Below, one piece after another: positions 32,198-39,794 of a stretch of DNA of 45,816 bases. Within the stretch, counting starts at the first letter, position 1, and each line of letters begins with the position of its first letter. The translations under genes and the position numbers were made by a program. The DNA is from Oscillatoriaceae cyanobacterium M33_DOE_052 (lineage in GTDB: Bacteria > Cyanobacteriota > Cyanobacteriia > Cyanobacteriales > Laspinemataceae), in assembly GCA_015296065.1 (NCBI GenBank), contig DVDU01000252.1, forward strand, positions 1 to 45,816, given 5' to 3'. The notes under the pieces are model-generated. The model was not told the DNA's origin, ran no database searches, and saw nothing but the letters and a program-made list of their open reading frames with translations.

Positions 32198-32317
32198 GGC
32201 GGTTCCAGTTGAATGAGAGTATTTTGAAATATTTTGAGAAGTGGAATTGAAGTGAAAAGTAGGACTAATTATTAAACTCGTGTTAAATTTTTGCTTTTGA
32301 GCCAGCGAGCTGGGCAC

Positions 32318-32539
32318 TTAACTGGCGCGACGGGCATCAGCTAAGTAGAGCTTGTCCACACCGAGCAGGAGTGCCAAAATCAGGAGCTGCACTCCCCACG
32401 GGGCAACCGCAAACCCCCAGATGAAACAAACGATCGTCGTGAGTGCGGCGAGAACGCTGGTGATATCTTTAGTCGTTCTGATGTAGAGGCAAACGGCGCA
32501 GAGGGCGATCGTCAGGAGGGTTAGGTAAGTTGCGGGCAT
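32318..32539 (-). CDS. Small two-helix membrane protein
   Basis: 73 residues with two to three hydrophobic segments (TYLTLLTIALCAVCLYI; VLAALTTIVCFIWGFAV; VQLLILALLLGV) and a short charged end (DKLYLADARRAS). The ATG at 32539 has AGGTG six nucleotides upstream; a GTG nine bases earlier is the alternative. It probably resides in the plasma or thylakoid membrane. Unrecognised family. It starts upstream of the zinc-ribbon gene with about 120 bp between. Confidence 0.65.
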   Translation of the reverse strand: MPATYLTLLTIALCAVCLYIRTTKDITSVLAALTTIVCFIWGFAVAPWGVQLLILALLLGVDKLYLADARRAS

Positions 32540-32567
32540 ATATCTCACCTGTTGGGTTAAGGACGCT

Positions 32568-32589
32568 CAGAGCTGATTTATCTCAGCTC
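32568..32589. promoter_or_regulatory. Small stem-loop upstream of the membrane-protein gene
   Basis: AGAGCTGA and TCAGCTCT form an 8-bp stem with a 6-nt loop, in the 5' region of the gene at 32318-32539. It could be an operator or leader structure; function unknown. Confidence 0.4.
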
Positions 32590-32791
32590 TTGACATGAAT
32601 TTAAACCCAAAATGTGAATAACCCGTGAAGGAACAGTGAGGGATCGAGAAAATAAATACTTTTTTTCACGAAAATCCCAAACCAGCTCTGATCAGAAAAA
32701 TTACGGAACCAGGCTCGTCGCTTCTAGGTCCTTCTTCCCGGCTTAATCAGATACAGGCGCAGAACAGGAACTGTGGTGAGGGGAACCCAGG

Positions 32792-32838
32792 ACATCATTA
32801 CATATGAAACATTGTGAGTTGTTAATATGTAATGATGT
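32792..32838. repeat. 14-bp perfect inverted repeat, AT-rich
   Basis: ACATCATTACATAT (32792-32805) pairs with ATATGTAATGATGT (32825-32838) across 19 nt. It begins 19 bp after the stop of the minus-strand gene at 32858-33049. There is no T-run. It differs in composition from the GC-rich palindromes elsewhere. Confidence 0.85.
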
Positions 32839-32857
32839 TGGGTCAAAGACAATGGAC

Positions 32858-33049
32858 CTATTGCAGCCGGTTTTCTACCTTAGCGATTAAACTTTCGGCC
32901 AACTCGATCGCCAAAATCATCAGGGTTTGCTCCTGCTGTCCCTGAGAACCTTCATCACTGACTGTGGGGTAGATGTGCGGATTCGCCAGCATTCCTGCTA
33001 GCAGCTCTGAGGCGATTTGTTTCACTTCTGTAACTTTTGAATTGTCCAT
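32858..33049 (-). CDS. Small protein of unknown function
   Basis: 63 residues: DNSKVTEVKQIASELLAGM, then LANPHIYPTVSDEGSQGQQEQ and a final helix TLMILAIELAESLIAKVENRLQ. Two amphipathic helices flank a polar loop. The ATG at 33049 is preferred over a TTG seven codons upstream. No family was recognised, but the composition looks like a real cyanobacterial small protein. Divergent from the giant glycosyltransferase gene. Confidence 0.65.
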   Translation of the reverse strand: MDNSKVTEVKQIASELLAGMLANPHIYPTVSDEGSQGQQEQTLMILAIELAESLIAKVENRLQ

Positions 33050-33267
33050 TACTTCTGCCGATTTTAACAAATTTAATTTTTAAATAACAAATTAACTATT
33101 GTATCACGAGAGAACCACATTGGCGGAAAAATCATCGATCGGGGCAGTGATAAGGGTCCCCCTAAACCAGACTCCCATCTGTGCAGAAAAAAACCCTACC
33201 GTTTTTTGTCCAATTCACCTAGGATGGCTGTAGCTGAAATCACAACTGGCAGGAGATAGAGGCAGAC

Positions 33268-36200
33268 ATGACAGGGGAGTGGCTGGCATCAGAAACCGCA
33301 CAGAACATCGCACAAGCAGAAAACCTGCATCAGCGGGGACAACAGGCCCATACTGAGGGAGACCTGGAACAGGCGATCGCCCACTATCAGCAGGCAATAC
33401 AACTCATCCCCCACCCGCCACACCCCGCAGAGGCGCTAAACATCCTCTTCGGCGTCCTCAACAATATGGGAGTTGCCCTGCGTCAACTGGGCAGAACCGC
33501 CGAAGCCGTAGCATCCTACCAACAAGCCTTATTCTTATGCCCCGATGATGCCGTCGTCTCCAAGGCACACCAAGCACAAACCCACCATAACCTAGGAAAT
33601 GCCCTACAGGAAAATGGGCAAACAGAGGCGGCAATTTCTCACTACCGCCAAGCTCTCCAGCTCAACCCCCATCAAACCAGCACTTACCAAAACCTTGGTG
33701 GGGCTCTGCGGGAATTGGCACAAACCGACGCCGCGATCGACTGCTACCGGCAACTATTAGCCCTAGAACCCCATAACAGCGACGCCTATAATAATCTGGG
33801 CAACGCCTTCCGCGAGCAAGGCAAGCAAAATGAGGCAATTTCCGCCTATGAAAAGGCTTTGGCCGAAAATCCCCACAACCTAGAAGCCAAAGTCAACATG
33901 GGAAATGTTTACACAGAGACGGGCAACCTCACCACCGCCATATCTTGCTACCAGCAAGCTGTCGGGCAAGACCCCAACTCCGCCGATGCGCAGTACAACC
34001 TGGGAGTTGCCTTGCTCTTAAGTGGCAACCTCCCCGCCGGTTTTGCTGGCTACGAGTGGCGATGGGGCATCAAAAGCATCGTGGCTCCTTTGAGGCGATC
34101 GTTCCCCCAACCCCGCTGGGATGGTTCCCCTCTAGAAGGCAAAACCATCCTCCTCTACGCCGAGCAAGGTTTCGGCGATACCATTCAATTTTGCCGCTAT
34201 GTGCCCATAGTGGCGGCAATGGGCGGTAAAGTCATCATCGAATGTCCCTCCCCCTTAGTGCGGCTGCTGCAAAACCTCCCCGGAGTTGACCAAATTATCC
34301 CTTTTGGCAATCAACTCCCAGATTTTGACTGTCAAGCCTCCCTAATGAGCCTGCCCCACATTTTGGGTACTACTTTAGAAACCATTCCTCACGATATCCC
34401 TTATTTGAAGGTTCGTAGTTGGGCTGAAGCCCAAAAAATGAACGAACATCCCGAAGGGCTGAAGGGGCGATTCGCGAATCGCCCCTACTACGAATCTCAG
34501 AAGCCCAGCGATGAACCAGGCCCCCTCAAAATTGGTATTGTCTGGTCGGCAAATCCGAAAAACCCCAGTGGGGAAGCACGATCGTGCCCAGCCAAGAACT
34601 TCTTGCCCCTGCTAGAAATACCCGGAGTAGAACTATACAGCCTGCAAAAAGGAGCCGCCGCCGCCGAAATTGCCGCTTATCCTCAAATCCAAGACGCCGT
34701 AACCACAGTGAAGGATTTTGCCGATACAGCAGCAGTGATAATGGAGCTGGATTTAGTCATTACAGTAGATACAGCCGTAGCACACCTAGCCGGAGCGATC
34801 GGCAAACCAGTTTGGGTCATGCTGCCATTTGCCCCAGACTGGCGGTGGATGCTGCATCGGCAAGATTCGCCGTGGTATCCTACCATGCGGTTATTTCGGC
34901 AAAAAACCGGAGGAGATTGGCCAGAAGTTTTTGCCCAAGTCCGCGATGAACTAGCCCAGAAACCGGGTTTCTTGCTTCAACCCCCCGTTGTAGAGGCGAT
35001 TCGCGAATCGCCTCTACGCGAATCGCTCCTACAGCAAGCAGTTGCCCACCAACGCTCTGGGGAACTAGAAGCCGCCGAGCAGATATATCGCCAAATCCTG
35101 CAACAGCAACCAGAACTTATCCCCGCTTGGAATAACTTGGCCATCCTCCTCAAAGATATGGACAGAGTAGCAGAAGCGATAACCTGCTATGACCAAGCTC
35201 TGGCTCTGGCTCCCGACGCCACCCATATCCACAACAACAAAGCCAACGCCCTCGTGAAACAAGGGAGATTAGACGCCGCCATCTCCCACTACCAGCAAAG
35301 CCTCGCCCTCCTGCCCGACTACGCCGAGGCATATTATGGGATGGCCAACGCCCTCGCGACGAAAGGGGAATTAGATGCGGCTGTGGCGAGCTATAGAAAA
35401 GCCATCGAACTTAACCCCAACTATACCGAAGCCTACAACAACCTAGGTAACGCCCTGCAAGCTCAGGGCAAACTAGAAGAAGCACGCCGCAGCTACCAAC
35501 GCACCCTAGAACTCTACCCTAACCGTACCGGAGCCCGGTGGAATATAGGTTTTACCCTCCTGCTCGCAGGCAACCTGCGCGAAGGTTTCGCCGAATATGA
35601 ATGGCGGTGGCAAGTCCCAGAATTTGAATCCCCGCGCAACTTCCCCCAACCCTTATGGGATGGCTCTTCCCTAGAAGGTAAAACCATTCTCATCCACACC
35701 GAGCAGGGTTTCGGCGACACCATCCAATTTTGCCGCTACATCCCCATCGTTGCCGCAATGGGAGGCCAAATCATCTTAGAATGTCCCACCTCCCTAGTCC
35801 GCCTGTTGCAAAACCTCCCCGGTATTCACCAAATTATCCCCACTGGCGATCGCCTGCCAGAATTTGACTGCTATGCACCCCTAGTCAGTTTGCCCCGCAT
35901 CTTAGGGACCACTTTAGAAACCATTCCTGACCAAATACCTTATTTGAAGGTTGGTAGTTGGGCTTCAGCCCAAGAAACGAACGAGCATCAGGAAGGGCTG
36001 AAGTCTAACTACGAACCTTCAGAAGGGCTGAAGCCCTACTACGAACCGGGACACCTAAAAATTGGCATCGTCTGGGCGGGGAAACCGTTTTATCTCCATG
36101 ACCGCAAACGTTACCGCTCTTGTTCTCTGAGTTATTTTCAGGAGCTGTTTGCCGCTGTAAGTGCTGGAAAATCAGGAGAAATTGAGGTTTACAGCCTGCA

Positions 36201-39200
36201 AAAAGAGGCAACAGCCCCAGAATGGCAGGAAATACAAGGCGGGTTTACCCAGATGGGGGACATATCTATAGAAGATGCAGCCGCGCAGATTAATGATTTT
36301 GCTGATACTGCTGCTGTCATTGACCAGTTAGATTTAATCATTACGATCGATACCGTTGTGGCGCATTTAGCCGGAGCAATGGGTAAGCCAGTGTGGGTGT
36401 TGCTGCCATTTGCGCCGGACTGGCGATGGATGCTGCAGCGGGAAGACTCGCCGTGGTATCCCACGATGCGCCTATTTCGCCAGTCTAAACCGGGAGATTG
36501 GCAGGGAGTTTTCGCCCAAGTGCAAGAGGCTTTGCAATTATTACTGGCAAATCGAGATAAATCTGCGGAAGAGCTGCACAAACTGGGAGTGATGGCTTAT
36601 CAACAGGGAGAGATCAAGACGGCGATCGCCTATTATCGCACCGCCTTGATGCTCAACCGAGGATTAGCCAAAACTCACAATAATTTGGCAGTAGCTCTGA
36701 AACAGATTGCCCATTTGCCAGAGGCCATCTCACGCTACCGCATCGCCATCAACCAGGCACAAAGCAATGGGGAAAATCTGCCGATCGCCGAAATGTACAA
36801 AAACCTCGGCAACGCTCTGCAGTCAGCCAGAAAATTTCCCGAAGCTGTGGCCGCTTACGAGCAAGCCATATCCTTAAAACCGTTTCCCGAAGCGTACAAT
36901 AATCTGGGCAATGCTTATCAGGAAATGGGGCGGCTGCAAGATGCCATAACTGCCTATGAACAAGCCATATCCTTAAAATCCCGTCGCCCCGGCAGTGCCA
37001 CAACACTATACCTGGCAGAAGCTCACTATAAATTAGGCGTAGCGCTGCAAGCCACAGGCAATCTAGATGCGGCTATTGTGCAATACAAAAAGGCCACTGG
37101 GAGGGGCGAAGCATTCGCGAGCGCCATCTTGCCTCAAGCCCATATTAACCTAGGCAATGCACTGCGAGAACTGCTCAGTATAGACGAGGCAATTTCTGCA
37201 TACAAAACCGCCATCCAACTGCATCCCCAACATCCAGATGCCCATTGTAATCTTGCCATTACCCTCCTCTTAGCGGGTAAACTCCAGGAAGGTTTCGCCG
37301 AATACCAGTGGCGTTGGCAAACTGCCAAGTTTACCCAACGCCAATTTCCCCAACCCCAATGGGATGGCTCCCCACCAGAGGGCAAAACCATCCTCATCCA
37401 CGCCGAGCAAGGTTTAGGGGACACTATCCAATTTTGCCGTTACCTCCCCATAGTGGCAGCCCAGGGCGGCAAAGTTATCTTAGAATGTCCCTCGCCCCTA
37501 GTGCGGTTGTTGCAAACCCTCCCTGGCGTCCATCAAATTATCCCCACCGGCGATAACTTGCCAGAATTTGACTGTCATACACCCCTGATGAGTCTCCCGC
37601 ACATCCTGGGTACGACGTTAGAAACCATTCCCCACGATATCCCTTATTTATTTCCGCCCTCCTCCCCCGTGGGGGCGAAGGGGAGAGAGGGGGAAGAGGG
37701 GGAAGATCCCACACTCCCCACCCTCCCCACCCTCCCCACACTCCCCACCCTCCCCGTCTCCCCATCCCGGAGACTGAAAGTGGGTATCGTCTGGGCGGGA
37801 AATCCCCAGCATGAGAAAGACCAGGAGCGATCGACCTCCCTCAAGCACTTTTTATCCCTAGGGAAAATCCCCGGCGTTGCCCTCTACAGCCTGCAGAAAG
37901 GAGCCGGAGCTGAGCAACTAACCCCAGAAATGCCCGTAGAGGATTTCGGGAAAAACTTATTTGACTTTGCCGATACCGCCGCCGCTATTGCCCAGTTAGA
38001 TTTAATCATTACTGTGGATACTGCCGTGGCGCATTTGGCGGGGGCGATCGGTAAACCAGTGTGGCTGTTACTCCCATTTGCCCCCGACTGGCGATGGCTG
38101 CTGCATCGGGAGGATTCCCCTTGGTATCCCACCATGCGCCTCTTCCGCCAGCCGCAACCGGGAGATTGGCAGACAGTATTTCAGCGAGTGCAAGATCAAT
38201 TATATGGTATCATACCACATTTACCAAACCACATTGCCAATCATTCAACAATTACCAGCGTGAATAAACGGAGAATCGGTATCGGCTGGCAGCTAAGCCA
38301 GGTAACAGGTTGGGGTATTTACGGCACCAACCTAGCCCTGCAATTGCAGCGCCATCCTCAATTTAGCCCCGTGTTATTAATGCCTCCGGCTATCAGCGAT
38401 AGTCAGTTAAACCCCCTGCATAAGTTATTGTTGCAGCCAGTAGTTGCCAAACAACTAGAAATTCAAGAACTCATCAAGAAAAATCAGGGAAAGCAAATCC
38501 GCTGTGACTTTCCGGTAATTCATGCTTTGGGTAAAAACCTCGCCACTACTGCCGTGCCTCGGGGCAAAACTAATGCCGGAGCAGTTTTTTTGGAAGACAC
38601 GAATTTAGATGCCGATGCTTTACAAAGGGCAGATAATTATGATATCATAATTGCTGGCTCGGTTTGGAATGAAAAAATCCTCATGTCGCGGGGAATATCC
38701 CACGCGGTGACGGTGCAGCAGGGGATAGATTTATCCCTATTTCATCCCGCCAAGAAATCAAATTTATTTGGGGATAGATTTGTGATATTTTCTGGTGGCA
38801 AGCTGGAATATCGCAAGGGACAAGATATAGTGATTGCCGCATTTAAAGAATTTCGCCGCCGCCATCCCCAGGCGCTGCTAGTCACAGCTTGGCATAATTT
38901 TTGGCCGCAGTACATGCGGGGATTAGATACGAGTAATCTCGTGATGGATCTGCCGCAAGTCACGGGAAATGGGCAGATAAAGATAGGGGATTGGTTGGTG
39001 GCGAATGGGCTGCCCCCGGAGTCTTTTATCGATTTGGGAGTAGTGCCGAATCTGATGATACCGCAGATAATTCGGGAAGCCGATGTGGCGGTGTTCGCCA
39101 GTCGGTGTGAAGGGGGGACGAATTTGGCGGCAATGGAATGTATGGCCTGCGGAATTCCCACGATTTTATCGGCAAACACGGGACATTTAGATTTAATTGA

Positions 39201-39438
39201 GGATGATAATTGCTATCCGCTGGTGCAGCAGCAACCGGTAAAACCAACGCCGAATTTTGCAGGGGTGATGGGATGGGGAGAGTCATCGGTGGAGGAATTA
39301 ATCGAGACTTGGGAAAGAGTGGGAGGCAACCGGGAAGAGGCACAACGGCGGGGTGCGGCGGCAGCGCAGTTTATGGAGGATTGGACTTGGGAAAAACAGG
39401 TAGGTCGGTTGTTGGGGGTGTTAAAGGGTATTTTGTAA
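33268..39438 (+). CDS. Giant fusion: three TPR-glycosyltransferase modules plus a GT4 domain
   Basis: 2056 residues. Each of three modules has TPRs (about 10-250, 590-765, 1100-1330) followed by a GT9/heptosyltransferase-like GT-B domain (to about 565, 1092 and 1645). The modules share the markers WDGS-EGKTIL, EQGFGDTIQFCRY (GLGDT in module 3), LLQNLPGV-QIIP, GTTLETIP-IPYL, GIVWAG and DTAVAHLAGAIGKPVW (IDTVVAHLAGAMGKPVW in module 2), ending LPFAPDWRWML-R-DSPWYPTMRLFRQ. The C-terminal 390 residues form a GT4-type domain with GKLEYRKGQDIVIAAF and EADVAVFASRCEGGTNLAAMECMACGIPTI. No signal peptide is seen. It is probably an assembly-line-like glycan or protein glycosylation enzyme in the cytoplasm. 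In all three modules the linker between the two lobes (after IPYL) is filled with a different dispersed repeat. GAGG precedes the ATG. Frame integrity over 6.2 kb argues it is functional. Confidence 0.88.
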   Translation: MTGEWLASETAQNIAQAENLHQRGQQAHTEGDLEQAIAHYQQAIQLIPHPPHPAEALNILFGVLNNMGVALRQLGRTAEAVASYQQALFLCPDDAVVSKAHQAQTHHNLGNALQENGQTEAAISHYRQALQLNPHQTSTYQNLGGALRELAQTDAAIDCYRQLLALEPHNSDAYNNLGNAFREQGKQNEAISAYEKALAENPHNLEAKVNMGNVYTETGNLTTAISCYQQAVGQDPNSADAQYNLGVALLLSGNLPAGFAGYEWRWGIKSIVAPLRRSFPQPRWDGSPLEGKTILLYAEQGFGDTIQFCRYVPIVAAMGGKVIIECPSPLVRLLQNLPGVDQIIPFGNQLPDFDCQASLMSLPHILGTTLETIPHDIPYLKVRSWAEAQKMNEHPEGLKGRFANRPYYESQKPSDEPGPLKIGIVWSANPKNPSGEARSCPAKNFLPLLEIPGVELYSLQKGAAAAEIAAYPQIQDAVTTVKDFADTAAVIMELDLVITVDTAVAHLAGAIGKPVWVMLPFAPDWRWMLHRQDSPWYPTMRLFRQKTGGDWPEVFAQVRDELAQKPGFLLQPPVVEAIRESPLRESLLQQAVAHQRSGELEAAEQIYRQILQQQPELIPAWNNLAILLKDMDRVAEAITCYDQALALAPDATHIHNNKANALVKQGRLDAAISHYQQSLALLPDYAEAYYGMANALATKGELDAAVASYRKAIELNPNYTEAYNNLGNALQAQGKLEEARRSYQRTLELYPNRTGARWNIGFTLLLAGNLREGFAEYEWRWQVPEFESPRNFPQPLWDGSSLEGKTILIHTEQGFGDTIQFCRYIPIVAAMGGQIILECPTSLVRLLQNLPGIHQIIPTGDRLPEFDCYAPLVSLPRILGTTLETIPDQIPYLKVGSWASAQETNEHQEGLKSNYEPSEGLKPYYEPGHLKIGIVWAGKPFYLHDRKRYRSCSLSYFQELFAAVSAGKSGEIEVYSLQKEATAPEWQEIQGGFTQMGDISIEDAAAQINDFADTAAVIDQLDLIITIDTVVAHLAGAMGKPVWVLLPFAPDWRWMLQREDSPWYPTMRLFRQSKPGDWQGVFAQVQEALQLLLANRDKSAEELHKLGVMAYQQGEIKTAIAYYRTALMLNRGLAKTHNNLAVALKQIAHLPEAISRYRIAINQAQSNGENLPIAEMYKNLGNALQSARKFPEAVAAYEQAISLKPFPEAYNNLGNAYQEMGRLQDAITAYEQAISLKSRRPGSATTLYLAEAHYKLGVALQATGNLDAAIVQYKKATGRGEAFASAILPQAHINLGNALRELLSIDEAISAYKTAIQLHPQHPDAHCNLAITLLLAGKLQEGFAEYQWRWQTAKFTQRQFPQPQWDGSPPEGKTILIHAEQGLGDTIQFCRYLPIVAAQGGKVILECPSPLVRLLQTLPGVHQIIPTGDNLPEFDCHTPLMSLPHILGTTLETIPHDIPYLFPPSSPVGAKGREGEEGEDPTLPTLPTLPTLPTLPVSPSRRLKVGIVWAGNPQHEKDQERSTSLKHFLSLGKIPGVALYSLQKGAGAEQLTPEMPVEDFGKNLFDFADTAAAIAQLDLIITVDTAVAHLAGAIGKPVWLLLPFAPDWRWLLHREDSPWYPTMRLFRQPQPGDWQTVFQRVQDQLYGIIPHLPNHIANHSTITSVNKRRIGIGWQLSQVTGWGIYGTNLALQLQRHPQFSPVLLMPPAISDSQLNPLHKLLLQPVVAKQLEIQELIKKNQGKQIRCDFPVIHALGKNLATTAVPRGKTNAGAVFLEDTNLDADALQRADNYDIIIAGSVWNEKILMSRGISHAVTVQQGIDLSLFHPAKKSNLFGDRFVIFSGGKLEYRKGQDIVIAAFKEFRRRHPQALLVTAWHNFWPQYMRGLDTSNLVMDLPQVTGNGQIKIGDWLVANGLPPESFIDLGVVPNLMIPQIIREADVAVFASRCEGGTNLAAMECMACGIPTILSANTGHLDLIEDDNCYPLVQQQPVKPTPNFAGVMGWGESSVEELIETWERVGGNREEAQRRGAAAAQFMEDWTWEKQVGRLLGVLKGIL
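34411..34530. repeat. Repeat insertion in module 1 linker
   Basis: A GTAGTTGGGCTGAAGCCC unit, a GAAGGGCTGAAG half-unit and a TTCGCGAA-centred palindrome (core 34463-34486) are read in frame as SWAEAQKMNEHPEGLK then GRFANRPYYES. In this frame a standard palindrome would start with TAG; here it reads AAG, avoiding a stop. Confidence 0.85.
34960..35034. repeat. Two palindromes in tandem between modules 1 and 2
   Basis: CAGAAACCGGGTTTCTT (read QKPGFL) is followed within 15 bp by a TTCGCGAA-centred palindrome with arms GTAGAGGCGATTC / GAATCGCCTCTAC (34990-35017, read VEAIRESPL) and a third half-arm GCGAATCGCTCCTAC (read RESLL). All are in frame. Confidence 0.9.
35950..36052. repeat. Repeat insertion in module 2 linker
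   Basis: GTAGTTGGGCTTCAGCCC, then GAAGGGCTGAAGTCTAACTA, then GAAGGGCTGAAGCCCTACTA, each followed by CGAAC or similar, are read in frame as SWASAQETNEHQEGLKSNYE, then PSEGLKPYYE. Related to the intergenic units at 25937-26016. Confidence 0.85.
37651..37775. repeat. 9-bp array insertion in module 3 linker
   Basis: A CCTCCCCCGTGGGGGCGAAG palindrome-like start, then GAGAGGGGGAAGAGG, then about six ACACTCCCC/ACCCTCCCC units, are read in frame as PPSSPVGAKGREGEEGEDP, then repeated TLP. It occupies the same linker as the insertions in modules 1 and 2. Confidence 0.9.
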
Positions 39439-39794
39439 AAGATAGCGAGACTCTTTGGGATGGGGGCAATCGGTAGGGGGAAAAACCCCCCAAGATGCCT
39501 GGGAGGAAAGTAGAGATTGCCGTACCTAGGGGCTCAAAAATGGGTGAGGCTCAGGGACTGCGGTGGCATGAGGCGATCTGGAGCTACGTTACAATATGGA
39601 GCAAGCGGGAGAGTGAGGTAAGGACACTTGGTCATTGGTCAAAAGTCATTGGTCATCAGTCCTTAGTCAAAAGTCCTTTGAGATGTGACAAGTGACAATT
39701 GACAAGCTGCCTTGGGACAAGCTGCCTTGGGACACACCTCAAGGAGATTGCCTCCGGAGGTATGAAAGTAAAAAGCAGAGGTAAAAACAACGGC
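39439..39794. other. Spacer upstream of dnaK3 with heptamers and a 15-bp duplication
   Basis: 39630-39710 holds GTCATTGGTCAAAA-type heptamers. 39708-39737 is a tandem duplication of GACAAGCTGCCTTGG. 39741-39760 has AAGGAGATTGCCTCCGGAGG, itself containing CCTCCGGAGG. No gene is supported. Confidence 0.65.
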
